A DNA stretch of 64,000 nucleotides from Avena insularis. Taxonomy: Eukaryota > Streptophyta > Magnoliopsida > Poales > Poaceae. Within the stretch, counting starts at the first letter, position 1, and the number at the start of each line of letters is the position of its first letter. The translations under genes and the position numbers were made by a program. Positions 37,001 through 48,415 of this stretch are shown here, piece after piece. The DNA lies in contig CM042684.1 of the NCBI GenBank assembly GCA_023614405.1, positions 536,408,682-536,472,681 of the forward strand, given 5' to 3'. The notes under the pieces were generated by a model. That model was not told where the DNA came from. It worked only from the letters and a program-made list of their open reading frames with translations, and did not search any database.

Positions 37001-39062
37001 TTCCACTGAAAAGAGCTCCATCATAATCCGCTGAAATGACACCATATAAAGTTATGGTTTGGGATAAAACCCAAGTAGTCCTTTCTTAAACATTGGTATG
37101 CTATGCATAAGAAAGATGTTTGCAACCAAAGTCGGATAAACCTGTCTTTGTATTACTGTTAAGTATTCCTCCATAAACACCGGAGACAAAAGTGTTTGTC
37201 GCTTAGAACGTCAAGTTTCTTTGAGAAGGAATTTTTCATGAAAAGATAAGTGGGAGGACAATAGAACTTTGATAAGGTTAAAGGAACCTTAGCTATATGT
37301 GCAGAGTTGCGCAGCGCCGAAAAGTGTTCCGGAGGCAGCAACAATGCTCATGGCTCACGTGCCTCAAAGGTTGTGGTCACGGAGATCTAAGTTCCTATTG
37401 AAACAAGTAGGTTGGATGAACAATCGAATACCAAGATTTGAGAGTTAAATCATTATTTGACAATAATGATCCGACTACATGCAAAGAAGCGATGATGAGC
37501 CCTGACTCCGTCAAATGGCTTGAAGCCATAAAATCCGGGATAGTTCCATACATGAGAAATCAAGTTTTGAACCTGAAGGACCCTCGAGAAAGGTATAAGA
37601 CCTTACAGTTGTGTTTGGATCTATAAAGAAGTAGACATGGATGTTTCACATCTATGAAATAGTCGACATGTTGGGAAAGAGTTCACAACAATGTTCAAAG
37701 ATTGACTATGACAAGATTTGATCTTTCATAGCGATATTTAGTCTAGACGGATTAATGTAGCAACCACTACATATAATTTTGTTATGTGTTAGTAGAATAT
37801 ACAAAACAAGTTCTTCTAATAGAATGGTTACCTAGGACGTGTGCATGACACGGTCCAAAGGGTTTTGTTAATTCAAAGGATGCTAAAAGCATATGTAAAC
37901 TTCAATAGTTGAAGTGAGCATCGCGGAGTTGGAATCTTCACTATGATGAAACTGTTAAAAGAGTTTAATTTCATCGGAGACAATGAAGATGCTTGCATTT
38001 GCAAGAAATTAAGTGGGAGCGCTATGACATATTTCTAATACATTATGTGGAGGACATATTGTTGATTAGAAATGATGTATCTTTTATTAACACATATTAA
38101 GAATTTCATCCTGATGAAAGACTTAGGCAAAACCCAAATATTTGGCATCAATAGACGCTAATATGGTTGTGCCGAAAGTACATAGATGATGTATTGAATT
38201 AGTTCAATATAGAAACTACAAGAAAAGTTCTTGTCACACAGAAAGGATTGAATGAGTTCAATATTGATGATATATTCAAGTGTATTGACACTTGGTAAGT
38301 GAAACATAGATTCAAGTATAGATTGATACTTGATGTATGAAATCACAAAGAGTATTTATATCAATCATACTGTGATATGTACAAATCCAGATATGCCCTA
38401 TGCTCTAAATGTTATGAGCATATACCAGAATGATTCATAAGATGATCATTGGACAATAGTAAGAATATTATTATGATCTTTTGGAAGAACTAGGAGTATA
38501 TTATTTGTAGAAGTGACAAATAGATGATTAGTTCATTGTAAAGTACTACATTGATACTAGTTTTGTCACAAAGTACAAATTAAGTTTATCTCAATCTAAA
38601 CTAAGGGTGGCACAATATAATGGAAAGTAAGTTCCATAAAGGATTTGGATGAGTTCCAAAGTTAAGACATTGTGACAGATACTACAACAAAAGGCTAAGT
38701 ATATGACTGCTATAATAGCAGCTAAAGAGGGCATTTGTGTCAAGTAGTTTGTTGACAAACTAGGTGTAGTTCACAGCGGGATAATACTATGAAGATATAT
38801 TGTACGACAATATTATCAACATGTTTTAACCCCGAAGAACTAAAGGTCTCACCGAAGGACCAAATTTATACAAAGACATCTCATTAGAGAATGAGTGATG
38901 CGTAGAGACGCAAAGACATGCAATTACACACGGACCTGGAAGTGTCAGATCCGGAGATCAGTTGACCACTAGCAATCGTGTACATACAACACCAGAAAGC
39001 CATAGGTGTTGAATACACAAAGGTTTGAAACTAGATTATTGACTCTAGTGCAAGTGGGAGAC
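34052..39062 (+). pseudogene. Element B interior, ORF-poor copia remnant
   Basis: About 5 kb, AT-rich, with no open frame beyond about 60 codons. Weak colinear traces of copia polyprotein remain, for example 37490-37530 (EAMMSPDSVKWLEAI, the segment before the reverse transcriptase), a decayed active-site region near 38040-38070, and the GTGGGAGAC polypurine tract before the 3' LTR. The primer-binding site and polypurine tract are both well kept while coding content is not. Confidence 0.8.
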
Positions 39063-40919
39063 TGTTGGAGATATGCCCAAGAGGCAATAATAAAGTGGTT
39101 ATTATCATATCTTCATACTTATGATAAATGTTTACATACCATGCTATAATTGTATTAACCGGAAACATTAATACTTGTGTGATTTGTAAACATAAAAGAG
39201 TCCCTAGTAAAGCCTCTTGTTAAACTAGCTTGTTCTTTAATATATGATCATGGTTTCCTGATCATGAACATAGAGATGTTATTAACAACAGGGTCATATC
39301 ATTAGGAGAATGATGTGATGGACATACTCCTATAGTTAAGCGTAGCATAAAGATCAAGTCATTTAATATAGTTCATTTGCTATAAGCTTTCTGATACATA
39401 GTAACCTAATTCCTTCGACCATGAGATCATGCATATCACCTTTTGGAAGGATGCTTTGATGACATCAAACACCACACCGTAACAGGGGTGGCTATAAAGG
39501 TGGCATTGAGTGTTAGGAAAGTATTGGTTGAGACACATGGATCAAGAGTGGGATTTGTCCATCCATATGACGGATAGATATACTCTGGGCCCTCTCGGTG
39601 GAATGTCATCCAATTAGCTTGCAAGCATGTGACTGGCTCACAAGGGATCACATACCGCAGGAACGAGAAAAGAGTACTTATCGATGTGAGGTTGAACTAG
39701 GTATGCAGAGATACTGACGATCATAACCTCGGATAAGTAAAATATCGTGAGACAAAGGGAAATTGGTATACGTATGTAAGTGGTTCATTCGATCAAAGTA
39801 ATCGTAGAAATATGTAGAACCATATGAATTTCCAGATTCCTCTATTGGTTATTGATCGGAGAAGTGTCTCGATCATGTCCGCATAATTCACGAACCGTAG
39901 GGAGACACATAAGGATTGACGTTGTTTGAGTAGTTATGGAATGATGATAAATAGACCGAATGTTGTTCGAAGTATCGGATGGGAATCGGGATATCACGAG
40001 GAGATCCGTACTGGTCCGGAGAATAAGATTCATATAAGGACAGTCCCGTTTCGGAGTTGGGGAATGGTTAGGTGTTTTCATCGGGAACATTCTAGAAGTT
40101 CGGAATGTCAAGGCACTCCGTGGGGGGAAGGTACATGAATGTGTCATTGTAAGTTGGAATGATTGCATCATGTACTAGGTGTCATTGCTGTCCAAAATAA
40201 AGGGTTTATTCAAATCCTAATTTAAAAAGTCAAGCGGCTAGTTTGAAAGTCAAACAGCAAGTTTTGGAAGAGGAGGAGGAGGGAAACCGAGTTGGGGAGG
40301 ATTCCCTCCTCCAACCGGCCCACCTCCAAGCCGAGTTGGGGAGGGACTCCTCCCCTTGGCCTCCCACCTATAAAAGGAGGCAGGCTGCCTCCTAGTACAC
40401 AAGTCCCTCTCCTCTAAACCTAAACCCTAGCCACGCCTAGGGATTTCTCCCAAATCAAGTTAGAGCTTCTAATTGCCCTAGCCTCCGGTTTAGAGCCTTC
40501 TAATTGGTGTGTCTAAACCCTAGATCACCAAAGCTCTCTCATACTCCACCATACTGCTCGCTTAAGGCGAAGCCTGCGAGATCTCCCTCTACTTAGGTAC
40601 CACGCGTTGTCCGCGGAATCGCGAGGAGTGCTACAACCTCCGCTGCCTTTCTTTGGAACAAGGGAGAGGAAGGTCTTCGAAGTACCGAGCGATGTGACCC
40701 ATTGCTTGGGAGCGCTTGGCCGGAAGGATAAATCTAGCGATCTTGAGATCGGAAAAATGCGACTACATCACCCACGAGAATCTGCTCCCGTTAAACACTT
40801 TGGAATCTTCGAGGGTGAGTTATTCCATCGACTCGTTGCTACAATCTAGTAGATAGATCTTGGCTTGTTTGTTTGTATGCGGTAGAATTTTTTTGTTTTC
40901 CATGCTACGAAACCCTACA
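39063..40919 (+). repeat. Element B 3' LTR
   Basis: TGTTGGAGATATGCCCAAGA ... CGAAACCCTACA, followed by the TTAAT duplication. Confidence 0.94.
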
Positions 40920-42825
40920 TTAATCCCACCATCCCACAAGATGCAAAGTACACGAAAAGCAAGCGACAACAAGAGCATCAACGCCCACAAAACCATCGTG
41001 TTCTACTCATGCAACAGATCTACACATAGCGTCGGCGCTGATACCACTATAGGGTTCGCAGCATGGAAAACAAAAAAATTCTATCGCTGGAACACAAAAA
41101 GCCAAGATCTAATTTACGAGATTGGTGCAACTAGTTTGTAGAGTACTAAACCTCGTAGATCCAAAGCGTTTAACGAGATCGGATTCTCATGGTTGATGTA
41201 GTCGTTCACTTGCCGATCTCAAGATCGCGAAGACGATCCTTCCGGCGCCATGTTCCGGCAGTGCTTCCATAGTCGGTTACACATACGGTAGTCTATGAAT
41301 ACCTTCCTCTCCCTTATTCCAGCAGGCAGCAGAGGTAGTATATCTTCTCGGAATCCCAACAACATGACGACGTGGTGGTGGTGGTGGAGAAGAATCCCTG
41401 CAGGACTTCGCCTAAGCCGGAGCAGGCCAATGGAGGAGGGAGACGACCATGGGTGGTGGCGCCTAGGGTTTGGGGTGAGGTTGTGGGGGGAGGGGCACCC
41501 CTCCTTATATGGGTGGAGGAGCGGCTAGGGTTCCCAGCCCTGGAAGAGTCCTTCCCAAACTCCTCATGGCCGGCGGCAATGGAGAGGGAAAGGGAAACAA
41601 GGTTTCCTTTCCTTCCTCCACTAGGACTTTGACTTTCAAACTAGGATTTGACTTTTCAAACTAGTGTTTGACTATTCAAACTAGAGTTTGATTCTCTCAT
41701 CCTTTTCCTTGGTCGACTTGACCTAGTAGTCCATGCTCCTACCCCATTAGGGTATTATGCATTCCAAGTACCCCCTCCCGGGGTGGTGGACCTTCCAGAA
41801 CTTTCTAAAAGTTTCCAGTCAAAACACCAAAAACATTTCCGAACCCCGGAAATTGACTTTCCTTATATGAATCTTATTCTCGAGACCATTCTGGATCTCC
41901 TCGTGATGTCTGGATCTAATCCGAGACTCCGAACAATATTAGGTATCCAACTCATATTCCATATCTACTAAACAACATCGAATCCTTGAGTGTGTCTCCC
42001 TACGATTCGTGAACTATGCAGACATGATCGAGACACCTCACCGATCAATAACCATTAGTGGGATCTGGAAATTCATAATGGCTCCCACATATTTCTATGA
42101 TGACTTCGTGATCGAATGAACCATTTACATATGATACTGATTCTCTTTGTCGCACGATACTTTACTTATCCGAGGTTTGATCATCGGTATCTCTATACCT
42201 AGTTCAACCTCGTTACCGATAAGTACTCTTTACTCGTTCCGTGATATGACATCCCTTGTGACCTAGTCATATGCTTCCAAGCCAATTGGATGACATTCCA
42301 CCGAGAGGGCTAAGAGTATATTTATCCGTTATATGGATGGACAAATCTCACCCTTGATCCATGTGCCTCAACACATACTTTCAGAATACCTAATGCCATC
42401 TTTATAACCACCCATTTATGAAGTGGTGTTCGATGTCATCAAAGCATCCATCCGGTGATGGTGATTAACATGATCTCATGGTCGAAGGATTATGTTACTA
42501 TGTATTTGAAAGCTTGTAGCAAACAAACTCTAAATGACTTGATCTTACACTAGGCTTAACTATAGGAGTGTATTCATCACATAATTCTCCTAATGACATG
42601 ATCTTGTTCATGATCTAATGTCCATGATCAGGAAATTATGACAATCTATTAATCAACAAGCTAGTTTAACAAGAGGCTTACTAGGGACTCTATTATGTCT
42701 ACAAAACACACACACATTAATGTTTCCGGATAATACAATTATAGCATGTTATGCAAAAATTTATCATAAAGACAAATATATAATAGTAACCATTTTATTA
42801 TTGCCTCTTAGGCATATCTCCAACA
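40920..42825 (-). mobile_element. Copia element C: 5' LTR and start of interior (right half)
   Basis: On the minus strand the LTR runs from 42825 (TGTTGGAGATATGCCTAAGA) to 41048 (...GCGAACCCTATA), followed by a primer-binding site TGGTATCAGCGCC near 41046-41034 and about 110 bp of leader to 40925. The leader continues at 23690-23412. It is of the same family as B and D but more diverged. The rest of the interior and the 3' LTR are missing. Confidence 0.9.
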
Positions 42826-44150
42826 GTTATGTTGAAGCCTGTAGCCACCAGTCCACGAAGTCTCCTCCTCCATCCGACGATGCGGCCGTGGAATGAATCC
42901 AAGAGAGCACCTCATGCCAGATCACCATGGAGAAAGGGCAGTCCACCAAGAGGTGGGTCATGGTCTCGCCCGTTTGGTCGCATAGAGGCGGCGCAGGGGG
43001 TGAGCCAGTCCCCATCTCCCATGCCGCTCATCCGACCAACCACGGTCTTGGCATTCAAGCTATACAAAGAACTAGATCCTAGGTGCCCAGGCATGCCAGT
43101 TTAGCTTCCAGGACTTCAAAGCGATTGAACCTTGGAATAGGAACTCGTAGCAAGACCGGGCATAGTACTGAGCATCAGGCGTCCAATGCTAGAGTAGGGT
43201 ATCAGGCTCGTCCGGGAGCCCGAAGTCGTGTACCACACAGAGCTGAACGTACTGCCATAGGGCGCGTGTACTAAGCGTGCCCTGAATGTCTGTAATCCAG
43301 TGGCACTCCAGCATCGCCTATCTCACTGTACGACGCTTCCTAGTCCTTTTGGGGATTAGCGCAAACAACTCTGGCGCCATGTCACCCATGGTCTTCCCGT
43401 CGAGCCAACGATCTAGGCAAAACAATGACGTGGCTCCATCCCCCACTCTCATGACTGTGGTGGCGTCGAACACCTGCAGCTCTACCATAGAGAAGCGCAT
43501 GTCCATGCTGCGCTAAGGTCGCATTGGGTCTGTGCGCATCCTCTAATCCAGCGAGTCCAGAGGCTGACCATCATGCGGGCAAGGTCGGGGACCCCCATGC
43601 CTCCATAGTACTGTTGTCCTCTATTCTCCCATCCCAGAGTAAGCTCCTCGCAATCTTCCGGATCTGCTTTAGTGTCTGCTTGTTCAGCCCCAACGCGATG
43701 ATCTTATGAAGGGGGATCGCCATTAGCACCGATCGTACCAGTGCAAGACATCCGACCTTCGTCATCATGGCGGCTCTCCAGGAGGGCAACTTGTTGGTGA
43801 TACTATCCACCAATGGTTGGAGCGCCGCTGTAGATAGCCTCCTGAGGGACATGGGGATGCCCAGGTACCTGGCGAGGAAGGGTGCCACCTGGCTCTCCAT
43901 CACCCTAGCCGTGTGCAGGGTATCCTTGTCAGAGCAGGCGATTGGCGAGACCGAGCATTTGGCATAGTTGGTGTGCATACCTGATGCATCTCCAAACAGT
44001 GCCGGTAGTGCGCGCATGGAGGGCAATTCTTTCTCATCTGGGTGGCAGAAGATCACGATGTCACCCACGTACAGGAAGAAGAAGCACCATGGTCGCAGGC
44101 CTGCAAATGATTCAATATTAGTGCACAAGTCCTTACTTCTAGCCGCCCCT
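42826..44150 (-). pseudogene. LINE ORF2 fragment (reverse transcriptase end and zinc finger)
   Basis: Read on the minus strand: 44128-43571 encodes YVGDIVIFCHPDEKEL (position of the reverse-transcriptase YxDD box), then YLGIPM, LPSWRAAMMTKVGCLALVRS and MEAWGSPTLP, all typical of plant L1 ORF2. Further on, 43015-42827 has the zf-RVT pattern C...E..HLLVDCPFS..IW. Intervening stops show decay. It is truncated at the 5' side near 44150, and its 3' continuation is cut at 42825 by element C. Confidence 0.85.
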
Positions 44151-44188
44151 TCGTTGGGATCACATGAAAAATGTGTAGTTACTCCTTA

Positions 44189-44306
44189 GGCCCCACTTGG
44201 AATGCCGTATTTTAACCAAAACCACCGGATTATACGGACTTTTCCTACTTAACATCTTCACAAAATAAAAACGACCGGACTAAAAAACAACAATCCAAAC
44301 GAGGCG
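44189..44306. mobile_element. Tourist-like (PIF/Harbinger) MITE
   Basis: 118 bp with inverted ends GGCCCCACTTGGAATGCCGT and ...CAACAATCCAAACGAGGCG, flanked by TTA on both sides (44186-44188, 44307-44309), the 3-bp duplication of PIF/Harbinger elements. Confidence 0.8.
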
Positions 44307-44309
44307 TTA

Positions 44310-45460
44310 GGGTTTGGGTTCCTCGCTCGACTGCGGGTGGGTTCCAAGCCACGGCCCAATATAGAGGTTTCTCACGAGCAAACCCATAGCTTTTCTAGGA
44401 ACGGATCTCGTTTTTTAATTACTGTACTTCCTAAGTCAATTAATTTGGATCCAAAGGAGTAAATCAAATCAACTGAATCAAAAATTTAAGGTCAAACCTG
44501 AAACCAAACCGACAATTTAACTACCAATGCAGGTTGACCATCATCGACAAACCGTGTCTTAGTTAGGGTCCCCGGGTTCCATCTGTTCCCAAGTATTACT
44601 TTCATGCAGGTTTTATGGTGTACGTCATCACGTCATAATACTGGAGTTCCAAGGCATCTACCACACTATATAATAAGTCTAAGAATACAAAATACGTTGA
44701 GTGCCCGTACATTGCTACAACTTACTTAAGTTTTTTATTGCACATGCAAATATAGCAAATATAGGTTACGTTTGCCTCCGCCCTGCATGTCTTCCTCCGC
44801 AGCTAGGAGCCCACGAGACAAGTTCGTCGCCCTGCCTCTTCCTGTACCAGGAGCTCGAGCTCTCTCCGTAGTTCACTGACATCAAGGCCACACGCCCTCC
44901 TCCTATACCTCGTCACCGACCCAGAGTTCCTCTCCCGCGCTCCTCCTCGTCTACAACACGGGTTGTCTCCGCATCGGCGTCGCTACATGACCGTGTTGCT
45001 GTCTCCGCTCGAAGCCAGCATCTTTAGATAAGCGGTGGCAACTCTTGTAGTTTCCTCAAACTTGCAGGGGCAAAAGTGTCGAAAAAAACTGGCAAACGGA
45101 AAATCTAGGCCGACCATCGTACAGCTAAATACCCCTGCATTGCTACAGGTAGAATAAAAACTCACCTTATACATATAAAATACTTTGGGATTACCAGATC
45201 CTGCCCCAAAATCGATTCTCGACCTTTATAACCCTAGCCTTAGTTTGTATTGTTTCAATTTTCTCCTCCAATTAATAGAGCACCATGGTCGACAAAGTCT
45301 AACAAAAAAGTGTCAAACTTGAAGTCGCTCTCTAAAACAGTTATAACTTGTGTTTGCACTATTATTATGAGGCACTTTCGAATTTAACCCCACCGAGCAA
45401 CAACTATTAATATTGGATAGACCATGAAATGTTTAACAATGGTCAAACTTTATATACTAC
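44310..45460. other. Gene-free stretch
   Basis: No supported gene. Two short motifs of the form CCC(G/T)(T/G)(A/G)CATTGCTAC occur near 44705 and 45133, a pattern often seen at degraded transposon ends; I cannot close an element around them. Confidence 0.35.
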
Positions 45461-45545
45461 TTCCTTTGTCAAGAAATAAGTGACTTAGATTTGTCTAGAT
45501 TCACATATATGTAAACATGTTTCAGTGTGTAGCTATATTTAAATC
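45461..45545. mobile_element. Truncated Stowaway-like fragment
   Basis: Starts CTTCCTTTGTCAAGAAATAA with TAGATTTGTCTAGATTCA inside, as in Stowaway elements, but lacks a matching right end. Confidence 0.45.
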
Positions 45546-45626
45546 TAGACAGTCCTATGCGCAAGTGTCGTCTTCGCCAGTAGACGGAACATATTGGACG
45601 ACAAACATAGGTGAGCTAATTTAATA

Positions 45627-45731
45627 CTCCCTTCGTCCTAAAATAGATGTTTTAGATTCTAGACACTATTTAGTATATAGATTCATTTAAATTTTGACGA
45701 ATCTAATACATCTATTATGGGACTGAGGGAG
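45627..45731. mobile_element. Stowaway MITE
   Basis: 105 bp, ends CTCCCTTCGTCCTAAAATAG and the complementary CTATTATGGGACTGAGGGAG, with TA on both sides. Confidence 0.88.
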
Positions 45732-45904
45732 TAGTATAGATATTTTGAAACAACCCACTCAACTCATAACTTGGATTGGAATGGCGTACCATTACAATGT
45801 CACACGACATAACAAAATATATAGCAGTCCAGTGGTGCTAGATTAGCTTGTGTTCATGCCCAAGCAAGCACATTATAAAAAAAACATTCCCAGGATGACG
45901 AAAA

Positions 45905-45905
45905 C

Positions 45906-45943
<38 letters not shown>
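45905..45943. repeat. (AAT)n microsatellite
   Basis: About 13 uninterrupted AAT units near the 3' end of the paralogue-1 gene. Confidence 0.95.
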
Positions 45944-45945
<2 letters not shown>

Positions 45946-46018
45946 CATTCTTCTGTCAAGACAAATTCTCCATCAGGAGTCTCGATTTCTCTTTCTTCAT
46001 GCTCTTCTTCCATCAACA

Positions 46019-47004
46019 TTACTTCATGGCCGGAGCTACTTGCCTATCGGTAGAATTGTAATAATTCATGGCCAAGAAGGATAATGCAAAGAAGCCTACT
46101 TTCTTGAATTCCCTGATTAAAACTCTGGAGGACTTGAGATTAAGCCTGCAGGCAGGCCAAAAGAGATTATATCAACTCCTATCAGACAGCAAATGGAGAA
46201 ACAGACAGATGCATCTGCTTGATATCATACCACTCACAGTCAGACGGTCTTGGGGTGACAACTTCAGAAAGATGCATGAGTAGCCAAGCGTCGCGGCTGC
46301 TACTAGTCATAGCATCCTTATCCCTCCTAATGATCAAATCGTAGAGCTCATCTTTCCTCCGCTGGATCTCACGCTCAATCCCCCCAGAAGCGTCAAATAG
46401 GTTTTGGTTCCCGACCTGAAAAAAAAATCCCGACAGGTAATAACCGGACGAATTTAAAAATTAAATTTTGAATTCAAATTCCTCGCTATGACAATTTACA
46501 AAGGAATTTTATTAAGATTCAAAAAAGTTTTAAAATTTCAGGATTTTTTATCCGGTAAACCGGTTTCCCAAGGGTGATCGGGATATCCGGCCGCCGTGTT
46601 GAATGGATTGCTCGAAATATAGTTTCCCTCATATGTATATATATCGCTGTTAACTAGTCACACACATAGGAACAAGCAGCAATGGATTAAATAAACATCT
46701 TATTTGGAAAGTCACCATCGATCCCGGCCAAGATCCTGGATTATTCATGTTGGCTGTTTCGATCTCTGGAGCAATTCGATTATTATGGCTCGCAACATCC
46801 GTATTTGCGCAGCAAAGCAAACTACAGCTGCAGCTAGGGTATATAGGTAACTAAAAGACGATGTCAACAACTTTGGTTAAGAGCGAGATGAACCTTCTCC
46901 TCGGTGTGCATGAGCCGGCGTCGCTCCTCCGCCTGCGCTCGCTGGATCATGGAGGAGCCAGCCAGCCTCCTCGCCGGCGCCCCGTGTCGAAGAAGCGCCG
47001 CCAT
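46019..47004 (-). CDS. Small putative mitochondrial protein, paralogue 1 (unrecognised family)
   Basis: Three exons on the minus strand, 47004-46894, 46415-46231 and 46145-46019, joining in one frame to 140 codons plus stop with GT/AG borders. Residues 1-31 (MAALLRHGAPARRLAGSS...) are Arg/Ala-rich and free of acidic residues, suggesting a mitochondrial targeting peptide. Exon 2 is charged and probably helical (IEREIQRRKDELYDLIIRR ... LLMHLSEV). Exon 3 has a short hydrophobic stretch (VGFFALSFLAM). Gene layout, splice phases, the leader acceptor ATTATTTGCAG and exon 2 motifs match the copy at 57761-59871 and the broken copy at 53699-54716. No function is recognised. The modest length and divergent exon 3 leave open that it is decaying. 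Confidence 0.7.
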
Positions 47005-47244
47005 CTTTCTTTCGCCGGCCGGACTGCAAATAATTAGGGCACCGCCGCCTCGCCTGCTACCCCTCCTCCTCCTCCGATCACGGCGGTGAGTTTGGTGCGA
47101 GACAGGAGTTCGTGGATGGGCCGATCGCAACATATATACGGGCAAGGACAAAGTTTTCCAGGCCCAGCCCGACGGACCGTGTCGTCCGTGTGTCATTCTC
47201 ATTCAGACTTGTGTTTCAAAAGTTGAGTGCTTGTTTGGATACTA

Positions 47245-47413
47245 CTCCATCCGTTTTAAAATATAAAATGTTTTAGCTTTGTAAAACAAATATATCTAAA
47301 CTTTTTTTAGTATGTAGATTTACTTAACTATAGGGTGAATCTACACACTAAAAGAAGTTTAGATTTGTTTTTTTCACAAACCTAAACCATCTTATATTTT
47401 GAAACGGAGGGAG
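47245..47413. mobile_element. Stowaway MITE
   Basis: 169 bp, ends CTCCATCCGTTTTAAAATAT and ATATTTTGAAACGGAGGGAG, TA on both sides; the same subfamily as 4327-4497. It lies just upstream of the paralogue-1 gene. Confidence 0.92.
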
Positions 47414-47479
47414 TAGCAAATTTTATGGGTGGGGCTCCAACTGGATTCCGAGGGACGGCCTCTCACGGCCGGTAACGTG

Positions 47480-48020
47480 TGTGATGGATAGCTGATAGCT
47501 CGTGTGTTGTCTGCGGGGAACCAGATTCTTGGAGACACTCGCTACTGGAGTGCCACCAAGCGAGAAGTGTGTAAGGCCTTAGCAAATGCTACGGCTGAGT
47601 TAATTTGGGTTGAACCTCTTTTTGGTGAACTTGGAGTTAAGTTAAAGGAAAAGTCATGTCTTTGGTGCGACAACTTAGGTGCTATCTATTTATCTGCAAA
47701 TCCAGTGTTTCATGCTCGAACTAAACACATTGAGATTGATTTTCACTTTGTCATGGAAAGAGTTGCTGATAATCTACCTGACATCAAATTTATTTTAAGC
47801 AAAGATCAAGTTGCAGATGGATTTACAAAGGCATTTCTAATAAAAAAAAGTAAAAGTTAGATGAGTTTAAGCGTAATCTCAACCTTTCAAAGATTTAGAT
47901 TAAAAGGGAGTGTTAAATGTAATATTCAGTAATACTGTATTATGATTGTATATGGATACTATACCATGTATGACGTTGACCTTATTAGTGCCCCTATATT
48001 AACAGGTAACCGTGCCTAGC
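47480..48020 (+). pseudogene. Copia polyprotein C-terminus with start of 3' LTR
   Basis: An open frame 47504-47860 encodes RNase H tail motifs: [66 protein letters not shown]. It is followed by AAGGGAGTGTTAAATGTAAT (47904 on), a polypurine tract and an LTR start of a family different from A-D. The rest of the element is absent. Confidence 0.85.
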
Positions 48021-48326
48021 TAGCTCCACGGCACGTTCCTTGCCAGATAATCTAATAATACATCGAAGTACTCGATCGACCGGGAAGAAGAGTGATGCAC
48101 TCGAGATTGGATCAGCTATAGGAGAAAACAAACGTACTTGCTGCCCCGCTGGAGCGTCTCTTTTTTATTCATCAATCAATCATTCAGTGAGTGCTGGTGT
48201 GTACAAACAACCGATGCACTCAGATTTGGAAGGAAATAAAATACTACTCCAGTAAAATGGTATACCCAGATACAGTGATGCTGGAATTAATAATACAAAC
48301 CGATGGACCTGAAAGGAACTGAAACG

Positions 48327-48328
<2 letters not shown>

Positions 48329-48364
<36 letters not shown>
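48329..48364. repeat. (GATA)n microsatellite
   Basis: About nine GATA units in the 3' flank of the secreted-protein gene. Confidence 0.97.
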
Positions 48365-48366
<2 letters not shown>

Positions 48367-48415
48367 GCTGGGAAACAATTAAGCAAGCGAGGAACACGCG
48401 CGGCAAGCACAATAG

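Larger units (their letters stand above)
23691..40919 (+). mobile_element. Copia LTR retrotransposon B (with A nested in its 5' LTR)
   Basis: 5' LTR 23691-24234 plus 32733-34051 (together about 1,863 bp), 3' LTR 39063-40919 (1,857 bp). A primer-binding site TGGTATCAGAGCC (initiator tRNA-Met type) starts at 34053, and a polypurine tract AAGTGGGAGAC precedes 39063. LTRs are TG...CA type (the first base pair is TA in the 5' copy). The flanking TTAAT duplication is perfect, and the insertion interrupts minus-strand element C. It is related to the BARE1/WIS/Angela group by LTR start, primer-binding site and polypurine tract. Confidence 0.92.

Noticed and set aside
46068..46283. Plus-strand 71-codon frame starting MAKKDNAKK
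   Set aside because: It lies antisense to exons 2-3 of paralogue 1, whose minus-strand frame has splice sites and homologues.
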